A stretch of 52,066 nucleotides of DNA from Propionibacterium australiense (GTDB lineage Bacteria; Actinomycetota; Actinomycetes; Propionibacteriales; Propionibacteriaceae). Shown one piece after another: positions 11,278 through 20,115 of this stretch. The notes beneath the pieces were generated by a model, which ran no database searches, was not told the DNA's origin, and worked only from the letters and a program-made list of their open reading frames with translations. The stretch covers positions 1 through 52,066 of the forward strand of contig NZ_RCIV01000016.1 in assembly GCF_003666605.1 (NCBI RefSeq), read 5' to 3'. A program made the translations under genes and the position numbers. Numbering within the stretch: the first letter of the stretch is position 1; each line of letters starts with the position of its first letter.

Positions 11278-11986
11278 ATCCGGCGCCCCTCATGGTGTGG
11301 ATCATCGGTGCCCGGCCGGCGTCGATCTTCTTGCGCAGATAGCTGATGTACAGTTCCACGACGTTCGCCTGGCCACCGAAGTCGTAGTTCCAGACCCGGT
11401 CGAGGATCTGGGCCTTCGACAGCACGCGCTTGGGATTGCGCATGAGATAGCGCAGCAGCTCGAACTCGGTGGCGGTCAGGTGGATCTCCTCGCCGCCGCG
11501 GGTGACCTCGTGCGAGTCCTCATCCAGGACGAGGTCGCCGACGATCAGTTCGGACTCGGAGCGCTTGGAGGCGGCGCCGCTGCGGCGCAGCAGGGCGCGC
11601 AGGCGCGCCATGACCTCCTCGACGCTGAACGGCTTGGTGACGTAGTCGTCCCCGCCCGCGGTGAGACCGTTGATGCGGTCGGTGACGGCATCCTTCGCGG
11701 TGAGGAAGATGACGGGGATCTCGGGCTGCTCGGCGCGGATGCGCCGCATGACCTCGAGGCCGTCGAAGTCGGGCAGCATCATGTCCAGGACGACCGCGTC
11801 GGGGTGCACATCGCGGGCGACCCGAACCGCCTCGGAGCCGCTGGCCGCGGTGCTGGGGTCCCAGCCCTCGTAGCGCATGGCCATGGACAGGAGTTCGGTG
11901 AGGCTCGGTTCATCATCGACGGCGAGCACGCGGATCGGGGTGCCGTCGGGGCGGGAGATGGTTTCCGGGGACTGTGGGCCTGACAT
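11252..11986 (-). CDS. OmpR/PhoP-family response regulator
   Basis: The 244-aa product has a receiver domain with acidic pocket Asp24-Asp25, phosphoacceptor Asp68 (AVVLDMMLPDFDG), the conserved Thr in FLTAKD, and Lys in VTKPFS. A winged-helix effector domain follows (TEFELLRYLMRNPKRVLSKAQILDRVW ... VVELYISYLRKKID). By eye the receiver linker GLTAGGDDYVTKPFSVEEVMARLRALLRR and the C-terminal NYDFGG-NVVE are closest to mycobacterial PhoP/TcrX-type regulators. It is the first gene of the operon with the kinase and diverges from pit across repeated TGTTCA(C/T)C motifs that fit a tandem-binding OmpR-family protein. Confidence 0.94.
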   Translation of the reverse strand: MSGPQSPETISRPDGTPIRVLAVDDEPSLTELLSMAMRYEGWDPSTAASGSEAVRVARDVHPDAVVLDMMLPDFDGLEVMRRIRAEQPEIPVIFLTAKDAVTDRINGLTAGGDDYVTKPFSVEEVMARLRALLRRSGAASKRSESELIVGDLVLDEDSHEVTRGGEEIHLTATEFELLRYLMRNPKRVLSKAQILDRVWNYDFGGQANVVELYISYLRKKIDAGRAPMIHTMRGAGYVLKPAVS

Positions 11987-12481
11987 GTGTCTACTGTGAC
12001 AGTTGTCCCGCTGCCTTTTCTATCCATCGGCTTTCGGTTTTCTGTGAGAAGAACGGATTTGCTGCTGGATGCGGGGCAGAGTGGTCCTCTGCCGGTTCGC
12101 CGCGCCATCGAAGGTACCGCTGCTGGGTGCGCGGAGTCGGGCCGCAGCGGCGGCGGCTGCTCAGATGATCGTCTCACCGGCACCGAGCGCGCCGGGCCGG
12201 GTCGTGCCGCGGGGCGATTCGGTGAGTCCGGTGCGGGCGGCCGACCGGGATGAACACGTCAAGATGAACACTTGGTGAACAGGGGCGCCCCGTCCTGGGG
12301 CGGCCGGCCCGGATGCGTAAGAATCGAACCCGACAGCCAGATGTCGCCCAGACCCTGCGGATGTCTCGTCCGGGGGTGGACATCCCGGGGCGACCGGTCC
12401 GATCGAGCCGGACTGCCATGATTGCGTGAGGTGCGTGATGACAGCAGTTGCAAGCGACTGTAGTGACAGGCGTGAGCACCG
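11987..12481. promoter_or_regulatory. Divergent regulatory region between the response regulator and pit
   Basis: About 495 bp with no credible gene. It must carry both promoters. Immediately upstream of the response-regulator start, on the minus strand, lies GACAACTGTCACAG, an imperfect dyad that may take part in autoregulation. The main recognisable element is the triple repeat listed separately at 12249-12283. Confidence 0.5.
12249..12283 (-). promoter_or_regulatory. PHO-box-like direct repeats (three TGTTCA(C/T)C units)
   Basis: On the minus strand the segment reads TGTTCACC, TGTTCATC and TGTTCATC. The first two units are 11 bp apart (one helical turn) and the third is 14 bp away. GTTCACC in 11-bp direct repeats is the core of the Streptomyces PHO box bound by PhoP. 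The site lies about 200 bp from the pit start and about 265 bp from the response-regulator start. Binding by the neighbouring regulator is inferred. Confidence 0.6.
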
Positions 12482-13735
12482 ATGATGACATTGGCTCTGG
12501 TGGTGATCGTCGTCATCACGGCACTCGTGTTCGATTTCACGAACGGCTTTCACGACTCCTCGAACGCCATGGCCACCTCCGTGGCCACCGGCGCCTTCAA
12601 GCCCAGGACCGCCGTCGCCGTCGCGGCCGTCCTCAACATCATCGGCGCCTGCCTGTCCACCGAGGTCGCCAAGACGATCAGCTCCGGCATCGTCAATGAC
12701 GCCCTGGTGACCCCGCAGATGGTCTTCGCCGGCCTGGCCGGCGCCATCATCTGGAACCTCGTCACCTGGCTGCTCGGCCTGCCGTCCAGTTCCTCGCACG
12801 CCATGTTCGGCGGGCTCATCGGCGCCGTCCTCGTCACGGCCGGCCACAACGGCGTGCACTGGAGCGTCATCATCTCCAAGATCGTGCTCCCCGCACTCAT
12901 GGCGCCCGCCGTTGCCGGCCTCGCCGCCGCCGTCGCCACCTGGTGCGCCTACCGCATCACCCGCCGCTCGGTGACGCACGCCGGCCGCGCCTTCCAGATG
13001 GGCCAGCGCATCTCGGCCTCGATGGTGGCCCTGGCCCACGGCACCTCCGACGGGCAGAAGACGATGGGCATCATCACCCTCGTCCTTGTGGCGGCCGGCA
13101 TGCAGGAGCCGGGCAGCCACCCGCACTGGTGGGTCATCGCCCTGGCCGGCGGCGCCATCGGGCTGGGCACCTACTCCGGTGGCTGGCGCATCATGCGCAC
13201 CATGGGCAGCCGCCTGGTGAAGGTCGAGCCGCCGCAGGGCTTCTGCGCCGAGACGGCCTCGACCGTCGCGATCCTGGCCTCCAGCCACCTCGGCTTCGGG
13301 CTGTCCACCACCCACGTGTGCACCGGCTCGATCCTCGGCTCGGGCGTCGGGCGGCGCACCAAGGTCAACTGGTCGATCGCCGGCCAGATGGGCAGCGCCT
13401 GGATCGCCACGCTGCCGTGCGCTGCGGTCGTCGGCGCCCTGGCCGGCTGGCTCGCCGAACGCGGCATCGTCGGCATGCTCCTCGTGGGCGCGCTCCTCGT
13501 GGCCTCAGCCCTCGCGATTCTCGCCAGGGCGAATCGCAGCAAGGTGCACCGCGGCAATGTGAACGACGTGCCCGCCCCCGGTGCCGCAGAGCGCACCGTC
13601 GAGGACGTTCCGGCGCCCGCCGGCTCCGTCGCCCACGAGGCCGAGAAGGTGCTCGACGACGCGATGGGGCGTGTCCCCGGCGCCGGCGTGCCGAGCCGCG
13701 ACCAGCGTTTGACCGGTAGCGGAGTCGGTACGTGA
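12482..13735 (+). CDS. pit: Inorganic phosphate transporter, PiT family
   Basis: The 417-aa integral membrane protein has the duplicated PiT signature. The N-terminal half has FDFTNGFHDSSNAMATSVATGA, and the C-terminal half carries FCAETASTVAILASSHLGFGLSTTH. PiT proteins import metal-phosphate with protons at low affinity. About ten hydrophobic helices are split by a central loop (HAGRAFQMGQRISASMVALAHGTSDGQK), and a hydrophilic C-terminal tail follows. The start at 12482 (ATG-ATG) has only a weak ribosome site. The stop overlaps the next small gene by 4 nt. PHO-like repeats upstream and a divergent two-component system suggest phosphate control. Confidence 0.94.
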   Translation: MMTLALVVIVVITALVFDFTNGFHDSSNAMATSVATGAFKPRTAVAVAAVLNIIGACLSTEVAKTISSGIVNDALVTPQMVFAGLAGAIIWNLVTWLLGLPSSSSHAMFGGLIGAVLVTAGHNGVHWSVIISKIVLPALMAPAVAGLAAAVATWCAYRITRRSVTHAGRAFQMGQRISASMVALAHGTSDGQKTMGIITLVLVAAGMQEPGSHPHWWVIALAGGAIGLGTYSGGWRIMRTMGSRLVKVEPPQGFCAETASTVAILASSHLGFGLSTTHVCTGSILGSGVGRRTKVNWSIAGQMGSAWIATLPCAAVVGALAGWLAERGIVGMLLVGALLVASALAILARANRSKVHRGNVNDVPAPGAAERTVEDVPAPAGSVAHEAEKVLDDAMGRVPGAGVPSRDQRLTGSGVGT

Positions 13736-13959
13736 ACATCAACTGGGGCGCGCTGGGCGTTGTCAGCCTCGTCACCCTGCTCGGCACGGTCTTCGTCGTC
13801 TGCGTGGTCTCGTGTGCGGCCCTGCTCTCCGACCTGTCCCACGCGCGCGCCCAGGCGGGCAGGCCCTCGCCGATGCTGAGGGCCGCCGCCATCGCCCTCG
13901 TCTGCTGCTGCGGGGCCATCCTGCTGTTCGGCCTGTGGCTGATGATCCCGTATTTCTGA
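13732..13959 (+). CDS. Small two-helix membrane protein coupled to Pit
   Basis: The 75-aa protein is almost entirely two transmembrane helices (VVSLVTLLGTVFVVCVVSCAALL and AAIALVCCCGAILLFGLWLMIPYF) joined by a basic loop. GTG 13732 overlaps the pit stop in a GTGA junction, so it is translationally coupled. Small proteins of this kind are common directly after actinobacterial pit genes; a transporter accessory role is inferred. Confidence 0.82.
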   Translation: MNINWGALGVVSLVTLLGTVFVVCVVSCAALLSDLSHARAQAGRPSPMLRAAAIALVCCCGAILLFGLWLMIPYF

Positions 13960-14020
13960 CCGTCAGCAGGGCACCGGGACGGCTCCCGTGAGCACCCGGG
14001 CCGGTGCCCTGGGACGGCTC

Positions 14021-14033
14021 TACACTGGTCGCC
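14021..14033 (+). promoter_or_regulatory. -10 element for a probable leaderless transcript
   Basis: TACACT at 14021-14026 lies 7 nt before ATG 14034, so transcription would start at or next to the start codon. No ribosome site is present. The same spacing and hexamer recur at 34185 and 42743. Confidence 0.6.
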
Positions 14034-15776
14034 ATGCGGTTGCCCCGTCCACACCTGAGCCCCGGCCGTCGGTCGCGCATCCGCCGGCCGCACGCCGAGC
14101 CGCCCTCGGTGGGGGGCTCGATCGGCGCGCTGGCCGGCTATGTCGCCGCCTACTCGCCGTCCCTGCTGCCCCGCACGTGGGCCTTTCAGGGGGTCATCGC
14201 CGCCATCTCGTCCGCCTTCGGCTACCAGGTGGGCATGCTCACCGGATGGGCCGGGGGCCTGCTCGGTGACGTCCTGGGGCTGCGATTCGATCCGCGGAAA
14301 CTCAGCCGGGGTGGGCAGCGGGCCCTCACCGTCGCCGCGCTCGCCGCCGCAGCGGCCGCAGCCGTCGGCGTCCCGCTGGCGGCCCAGCGCTCCCAGCGCC
14401 GCACGGCCCGCGCCTGCCACGCCGACGAGCCGACCGCCGGCTGGCAGCTCGCCTCGGCGGCCGCGACGGCCGGCGTCTTCCTGCTGCTCCAGGCCCAGTG
14501 GCGGGCCACTGCCGCCGCCATCGACTGGGTCGGGACGCGCCTGCACGGGCGCATCGCCTGGCGGGTGGCCGAACGGCTGGTCGCCACGCTCGTCGTGCTG
14601 ACCACCATCGTCGCCATCTTCGACACCGTCATCCTGCACGGCGTCATCCAGGTGGGACGCACCGCCTCGGGGCGTCTCGACCTCACCACGCCCGACGGCA
14701 TGCACGAACCCTCCTCGCCCAACCGGTCGGGCAGCCCGGCCTCCCGTGAGGCCTGGTCCACCCTCGGCCTGCAGGGCAAGATCTTCGTCACCGGGGGGCC
14801 CGATGCCGTGCGCATCGCGCAGGTGACCGCCGGCCCGGCGAGGGAGCCGCTGCGCGTCTACGCGGCGATGGGCTCACGCAGCCTGCGCGGGCTCACCGAG
14901 GCGGTCCTGGCCGAGATGGACCGCACCGACGCCTGGAGCCGCGCGAACCTGTGCATCGTCACCACCACCGGGCGCGGCAGCGCCAACGAATGGAGCGCCT
15001 CGGCCTTCGAGTACCTGACCCGGGGAGACTGCTGCACCATCGGCATGCAGTACTCGGGCCTGCCCAGCGCCATCACGCTGTTCACCGACAAGCAGATCCC
15101 CGTCGTCGCCTCACGCGCCCTCTTCGAGGCCATCGAGCGGCGCCTGCTGGCCCTGCCCCCCGATCGGCGCCCCAGGGTCTACATGGCCGGCGAGTCGCTC
15201 GGCGCCTTCGGCTCCAACGGCGTCTTCACCGACGTCGACGACCTGCTCGCCCGCGTCGACGGCGCCGTCTGGATGGGGGCGCCCGATTTCACCCCGCTCA
15301 AGTCCGAACTCACCGCGGGCCGCGACGAGGGCTCGACGGTGGTCGTGCCGGTCGTCGACGGCGGCCGCCACGTGCGTTTCGCCGGCCAGCCCTGGCACCT
15401 GACCCACTCCGAGTTCGGCCGCGAACTCGGCCCGTGGGCGTTCCCCCGCATCGTCTACCTGCAGAACGACACCGACCCGGTCGTGTGGTGGGGCACGAGA
15501 CTGCTGTGGCGCCGGCCCGAGTGGTTCGACGGCTTGCGCGCCCCGGACAGCACGATGGCGCGCATGCACTGGGTGCCGTTCGTCACCTTCTGGCAGGTGG
15601 CCTGCGACATGCCGGTGTGCGCACGCATGCTCGAGGGCTTCGGTCACAAGTACTCGGCCACCCAGGTCGTGCCGGCCTGGGCGTCGGTGCTCGGCGGTGA
15701 GCCCACCGACGACAACGAGGCTATCGTCGAGGCGCTGGTCGAGGACATCAGGGGGCGCCGCGCCCCGCGGCGCTGA
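14034..15776 (+). CDS. Membrane-embedded alpha/beta hydrolase (Abhydrolase_9 family)
   Basis: The 580-aa product has an N-terminal membrane domain (about residues 25-230, several helices starting GGSIGALAGYVAAYSPSLLPR) followed by a cytosolic or extracellular hydrolase domain. The nucleophile elbow is GESLGAFGS (GxSxG type), with EPLRVYAAMGS and an acidic/His-containing C-terminal region (LQNDTDPVVWW, MPVCARMLEGFGHKYS). The architecture matches the PF15420/PF10081 pair found mostly in actinobacteria; substrates are unknown, and lipid or cell-envelope esters are guesses. ATG 14034 follows a leaderless-type promoter; the longer frame from 14004 lacks support. Confidence 0.85.
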   Translation: MRLPRPHLSPGRRSRIRRPHAEPPSVGGSIGALAGYVAAYSPSLLPRTWAFQGVIAAISSAFGYQVGMLTGWAGGLLGDVLGLRFDPRKLSRGGQRALTVAALAAAAAAAVGVPLAAQRSQRRTARACHADEPTAGWQLASAAATAGVFLLLQAQWRATAAAIDWVGTRLHGRIAWRVAERLVATLVVLTTIVAIFDTVILHGVIQVGRTASGRLDLTTPDGMHEPSSPNRSGSPASREAWSTLGLQGKIFVTGGPDAVRIAQVTAGPAREPLRVYAAMGSRSLRGLTEAVLAEMDRTDAWSRANLCIVTTTGRGSANEWSASAFEYLTRGDCCTIGMQYSGLPSAITLFTDKQIPVVASRALFEAIERRLLALPPDRRPRVYMAGESLGAFGSNGVFTDVDDLLARVDGAVWMGAPDFTPLKSELTAGRDEGSTVVVPVVDGGRHVRFAGQPWHLTHSEFGRELGPWAFPRIVYLQNDTDPVVWWGTRLLWRRPEWFDGLRAPDSTMARMHWVPFVTFWQVACDMPVCARMLEGFGHKYSATQVVPAWASVLGGEPTDDNEAIVEALVEDIRGRRAPRR

Positions 15777-15791
15777 GCCGTCCGGGACGGG

Positions 15792-18377
15792 TCAGCGCCC
15801 GGACCGTGTCGTCCCGCGGCGGGCCGGGGCCGTCAGCGGGTCGGTGGGCCACGGGTGTTTCGCGTAGCGGCCGCGGTTCTCGGCACGCACCTGCGGGTAG
15901 ACGTTCGTCCAGAACGACGCCAGGTCGTCGGTGAGCGCGAGCGGCCGGCGGGCCGGGCTCAGCAGTTCCATGAGCACCGGGACGCCGGCGATGCTGGGGC
16001 CGGCCTGCATGCCGAAGCACTCCTGCAGTTTGACGCTGAGCACGGGCTGCCCGCCGGTCCCGGCCGCCGGGTAGCGAACGCGGATGCGCGAGCCGGTCGG
16101 CACCTTCAGACGTTCGGGCGCGATCGTGTCGAGTTCGGCCAGCTGGTGCCAGTCGAGGAGCTCGCGCAGGGCATCGGCCACGTCGATCCCGTAGGTGCTG
16201 GAACAGTCCCGCAGCCGGTGGGCGAGCCAGGCCGGGGCCCGGTCGGTGAGCGCCTCGACGCTCATGTCGGGCCACTGCCCGCCCCGGACCCGGTGCACGA
16301 AGGCCAGCCGGTCGCGCAGCGCCAGCGCCGCATCGGACCAGCGCAGCAGGCCGGGGGCGTCGAGTCCCAGCCCCTGCACGGCGAGCTGCCCGACGGCGAA
16401 GGCCTCCTGCTCCTGGGCCCGGGGCGTGCAGGGCGTGCTCGACAGGACGATCGCGCCGAGCCGTCGTTCGAGACGGCCCCGGACGCGTCCGCTGCCGCGG
16501 TCCCAGCTCAGCGCCGTCGACTCCGTCACCGCAGGGCCGGCGGTCACGGCGGTGGCCTCGTCGATGGGCGCGGCGGCCCGTACGAGACTGCCGGAGCTGT
16601 TCGCCGGGCCGGCCTCGACGCGGCTCAGCCGGCCGATGGCGAGCCATTCGTGCTGGCCCAGCGGTCCCGGCGGCACGTCGGCGCCGGTGCCCGAGACGGT
16701 GAGGAAGGACTGCCCGTCGCCGCGCCGGCGGGCGATCCACTCCGGGTGGGCCAGCGCGGTGACCAGACCGACCGCCCGCTCCCCGGACGCCCCGCCGTGC
16801 CCCGCCTCGCCACTCCCGGGGGACCGTTCGGGCTGGGAGGGGGACGGGGCGTGCCGCTCGGCGGATCGGTGGGCGAGGGAGGCGAGCCGCGCGGACTCGT
16901 GCCGCCACTCCCGCGCCCCCGGCGCGTCACCGCGGGTCAGCGACCGGGAGCGGGCGACCAGGTCGGCGTCGGCCGGTGCGTCCCCGGCGGCGAGCATGGC
17001 GACGACCCGGGCGGCCGCCTGCGCGCCGATCCGGTCCGCGCCGTCCAGGAGTGCGCGGGCCAGCCGCGGTTCGACCGGCACCCGGGCCAGGCGCCGCCCC
17101 AGATCGGTGACCCGCTCGTCGGCGTCGAGCGCGCCGAGCTGCTGCAGCAGGGCGACGGCCCGGTCGGCTCCGGCGGCGGGCAGCGGGTCGGGGAGCGCCA
17201 TCGACGCGCCGCGCGCGTCCCCCCAGCAGGCCAGCGCCAGGACGAGGCCAGACAGCTCGGCGACCCGCACCTGCGGGACGGCCTGGTGGGCCATGCCCGC
17301 CCACTCGTCGGCGGCGAAGCAACGCACCGCCGTGCCGGGCCCGAGCCGGGCCGCCCGCCCGGCCCGCTGCTCGGCGCTGGCCCGCGACTCGCGGATCGTC
17401 ACCAGGCCCTGCACGCCGCGGCCCGTGTCGAGGCGGGGCTCACGCGACAGGCCCGAGTCGACGACGGCCCGCACGCCCGGCACCGTCAGACTCGACTCGG
17501 CCACGGAGGTGGCCACGATGATGCGCGGTGCGTCGCCGCCGGTCAGGACCGCGTCCTGCTCACGGGCGGACTGGGCGCCCGACAGCCCCATCGTCTCGAT
17601 GCCGGGCACCCGGACGAGCCCGAGCAACTCGGCCACATCGCGCCGGGTGGGGACGAAGACCAGCACCGAACCGTCGGCGCGCCCCGCCGCCTTCTCCGCG
17701 AGGCCGGCCAGGTGCGCAGCGAAGGCGCGCGACAGGTGCCCGCGGTGCGTGGCAGCCGCCCCGCCCGGCGCCGGCGCGTACGAGACCTCGAGATCGAAGA
17801 GCGCGCCCGGCACGTCGACGATCCGCGCCGCCGGCCCCAGCAGCCCGGCCCAGGCCCCGGCGTCGAGCGTGGCGGACATGACGGCCAGCGTCAGGTCCTC
17901 GCGCAGCTCGGCCACGTCGTGGGCCATCGCGAACGCCAGGTCGGTGTCCAGGTCACGTTCGTGCACCTCGTCCAGGATGATCGCCCCGATCCCGGCAATG
18001 TCGGGATCGGCCAGCAGCCGATTGACCAGGACGCCGGCCGTCACGAACTCGACACGTGTCGCGCCGCTGGTGCGGGACTGGCCGCGCACCGTGAACCCCA
18101 CCTCGCCGCCGAGCCGCGTCCCGGTCAGCTGGGCCAGGCGGCGGGCGGCGGCACGCGCCGCCATGCGCCGCGGCTGGGTCACGACGACCCGCCCCGGCCG
18201 CGCCGGGTCGCGGGCCTCCAGGGCGTTGGCGACGATGGCCGGGACGACCGTCGTCTTGCCCGAGCCCGGGGGAGCGGTGACGACGATCCGCGCGCCGGCC
18301 GGCGACACGGCCCCGGCCAGCAGCTGCGCCTGCCGCCCGACCGGCAGGCCTGCGGCGATGGCGGGAATGTCGAACAC
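15792..18377 (-). CDS. hrpB: ATP-dependent RNA helicase HrpB
   Basis: The DExH-box helicase of about 861 aa has motif I APPGSGKTT at residues 35-43, motif II DEVH, motif III MSATL, then SVAESSLTVPGV and motif VI QRAGRAARLGPG. The HrpB-specific C-terminal region follows (GSRIRVRYPAAGTGGQPVLSVKLQECFG ... PVLMELLSPARRPLALTDDLASFW). The length fits HrpB. GTG 18377 (VFDIPAIAAGLPVGRQ) is used because the much longer open frame upstream is shadow sequence over cobA. HrpB roles are poorly defined (RNA metabolism). It lies 116 bp downstream of cobA, so read-through from the cobalt operon is possible. Confidence 0.92.
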   Translation of the reverse strand: MFDIPAIAAGLPVGRQAQLLAGAVSPAGARIVVTAPPGSGKTTVVPAIVANALEARDPARPGRVVVTQPRRMAARAAARRLAQLTGTRLGGEVGFTVRGQSRTSGATRVEFVTAGVLVNRLLADPDIAGIGAIILDEVHERDLDTDLAFAMAHDVAELREDLTLAVMSATLDAGAWAGLLGPAARIVDVPGALFDLEVSYAPAPGGAAATHRGHLSRAFAAHLAGLAEKAAGRADGSVLVFVPTRRDVAELLGLVRVPGIETMGLSGAQSAREQDAVLTGGDAPRIIVATSVAESSLTVPGVRAVVDSGLSREPRLDTGRGVQGLVTIRESRASAEQRAGRAARLGPGTAVRCFAADEWAGMAHQAVPQVRVAELSGLVLALACWGDARGASMALPDPLPAAGADRAVALLQQLGALDADERVTDLGRRLARVPVEPRLARALLDGADRIGAQAAARVVAMLAAGDAPADADLVARSRSLTRGDAPGAREWRHESARLASLAHRSAERHAPSPSQPERSPGSGEAGHGGASGERAVGLVTALAHPEWIARRRGDGQSFLTVSGTGADVPPGPLGQHEWLAIGRLSRVEAGPANSSGSLVRAAAPIDEATAVTAGPAVTESTALSWDRGSGRVRGRLERRLGAIVLSSTPCTPRAQEQEAFAVGQLAVQGLGLDAPGLLRWSDAALALRDRLAFVHRVRGGQWPDMSVEALTDRAPAWLAHRLRDCSSTYGIDVADALRELLDWHQLAELDTIAPERLKVPTGSRIRVRYPAAGTGGQPVLSVKLQECFGMQAGPSIAGVPVLMELLSPARRPLALTDDLASFWTNVYPQVRAENRGRYAKHPWPTDPLTAPARRGTTRSGR

Positions 18378-18493
18378 GCCCCGAAGTCTGCCACGCCGGC
18401 CCCGCCGCACCAGCCCGGCGGCGCGCCCGGGGGCGGGCAGCGGCCGCGGTCCTCGGCGCCTCGACGGCCGGCCCGGGACCCGGCGCGGACGGC

Positions 18494-19267
18494 TCAGTGC
18501 TCGCTCGGCTCGCGATGCCCGGGGTGGTCGAGGTCGATGGCTGCCAGTTCGCCGACGATGACGAGCGAGGGGGGCCGCACCCTGCGGGCCGCCATCGCCT
18601 CGGCGGCCTGGCCGAGCGTGGTCGTCCACGAGTCCTGGTCGGGCAGGGAGGCGTTGGACACCACCCCGACGGGCGTGGCGGGCGGCAGGCCGCCGGCGAT
18701 CAGCTCGGGGGCGATGTCGCGCAGGTGCGCGACACCCATGAGGATCACCAGCGTGGTCCGCGTCCTGGCCAGCTCCCGCCAGGGCACCTCGGAGCGGGGG
18801 TCGTTCGGCGAGACGTGCCCGGAGACCACGGTGAAGCCCTGCACCAGGTGCCGGTGCGTCAGCGGGATGCCCGCCAGCGCCGGACCCGAGGTGGACGAGG
18901 TGACGCCCGGAATGACGCGCACCGGGACGCCGGCCTCGGCGCAGGCCTGCCACTCCTCACCGCCGCGGCCGAAGACGAAGCAGTCGCCGCCCTTGAGCCG
19001 GACCACTCTCTCACCCGCCCTGGCGTGCGCGACGAGCAGCTGGTTGATCCGTTCCTGCGGCACGTACTCGCCCTGGGGAACCTTGCCGACCGGGATGCGC
19101 TCGGCGCCGGCCGGGGCCTCGTCGAGGACCTCGGCGGGGGCCAGCCGGTCGTAGAGCACGGCGTCGGCCTGCCGGATGGCCTTGAGCCCGGCCAGGGTGA
19201 TGAGATCGGGATCACCGGGCCCGCCCCCCACGAGGGTGACGGTGCCGGGCTGCAACGTGATGTCCAT
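18494..19267 (-). CDS. cobA: Uroporphyrinogen-III C-methyltransferase
   Basis: The enzyme uses two SAM to convert uroporphyrinogen III to precorrin-2, the branch point to cobalamin and siroheme. The 257-aa length is normal for a stand-alone SUMT. SAM-site motifs are VGGGPGDPDLITL (residues 13-25), YDRL, RLKGGDCFVFGRGGEE (90-105), PGVTSS and THR. Residue 96 is Cys where most homologues have Pro (GGDP). GAGGAAGG lies just before ATG 19267. It is the last recognisable gene of the riboswitch-led cbiMNQO cluster, tying cobalt uptake to corrin synthesis. Confidence 0.95.
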   Translation of the reverse strand: MDITLQPGTVTLVGGGPGDPDLITLAGLKAIRQADAVLYDRLAPAEVLDEAPAGAERIPVGKVPQGEYVPQERINQLLVAHARAGERVVRLKGGDCFVFGRGGEEWQACAEAGVPVRVIPGVTSSTSGPALAGIPLTHRHLVQGFTVVSGHVSPNDPRSEVPWRELARTRTTLVILMGVAHLRDIAPELIAGGLPPATPVGVVSNASLPDQDSWTTTLGQAAEAMAARRVRPPSLVIVGELAAIDLDHPGHREPSEH

Positions 19268-19296
19268 GTGTCCTTCCTCGCTGGCCGGTGCGCGGC

Positions 19297-20115
19297 TCAG
19301 CGCGTGCCAGGCTCGGTGAGCAGAGCGATGGCCTGCTCAAGATTACGGGGTCGCTGCCGCGAACCCAGCGCCGCGGCCAGGGCGAGCGGCCACGGCGTCT
19401 CCAGGTGGGCACGCGAGACGAGCCCGGCGTCGGCCAGCAGCTCGTCCGCCGGCCCCTGCTGCACGGTGGCGTCGTGGACCACGGCGACCTCGTCGGCCCA
19501 GTCCAGGGCCAGCGCCACGTCGTGGGTCGCCATGAGGATCGTCGTCCCCGCCGCCGTGAGCCGGTCGAGCATGATGCGTGTCTGCCGGACGCCGGCGGGG
19601 TCGAGGCCGGCCGTCGGCTCGTCCAGCAGAAGCAGATCGGGGCGCATGGCCACCGCACCGGCCGTCGCGACGCGCTTGCGTTCCCCGTACGACAGGTGAT
19701 GGGTGGCGCGTTCGGCCAGGTGGTCCGCGCCGAGCAGGCGCAGCGATTCCTCGACGCGCTCGCGCACCTGCTCGACGGGCAGGCCGAGGTTCATCGGCCC
19801 GAACGAGACGTCCTGGGCCACGTCGGCGCTGAACAGCTGCGCGTCGGGGTCCTGCAGGACCATCTGGACGTGGCGGCGGTGCTCGCGCAGGGCCTTGCGC
19901 GACCACGACAGCGGCACCCCCTCGCGCAGGACACGGCCGGCGGAGGGCTCCAGCGAACCCGCCAGGACGCTCATGAGCGTCGTCTTGCCGGAGCCGTTCG
20001 CGCCGAGCAGCGCGAGACGGACGCCCCGTTCGATGCGCAGGGTGACGCCGTCCAGTACTGCCGGACGGCCGGGATGACCGGCGACGACGTGCTCGGTCTG
20101 CAGAAGTGCTGTCAC
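19297..20115 (-). CDS. cbiO: Cobalt ECF-transporter ATPase CbiO
   Basis: The 272-aa ABC ATPase energises the CbiMNQO cobalt importer. Walker A is GANGSGKTT (residues 38-46), the Q-loop lies in [11 protein letters not shown], the signature is [14 protein letters not shown], Walker B is [13 protein letters not shown] and the switch His is in MATHD. GTG 20115 overlaps the cbiQ stop (GTGA), so the subunits are translationally coupled. Confidence 0.95.
   Translation of the reverse strand: MTALLQTEHVVAGHPGRPAVLDGVTLRIERGVRLALLGANGSGKTTLMSVLAGSLEPSAGRVLREGVPLSWSRKALREHRRHVQMVLQDPDAQLFSADVAQDVSFGPMNLGLPVEQVRERVEESLRLLGADHLAERATHHLSYGERKRVATAGAVAMRPDLLLLDEPTAGLDPAGVRQTRIMLDRLTAAGTTILMATHDVALALDWADEVAVVHDATVQQGPADELLADAGLVSRAHLETPWPLALAAALGSRQRPRNLEQAIALLTEPGTR

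Noticed and set aside
12305-12345. tRNA-like T-loop (GGGTTCGATTC on the minus strand)
   Set aside because: The flanking five-base arms do not pair and no D or anticodon arm or acceptor stem could be drawn.
15855-19154. Long plus-strand open frame opposite hrpB and cobA
   Set aside because: Arg/Gly/Pro-rich composition without domains; the minus-strand genes have complete family motifs.
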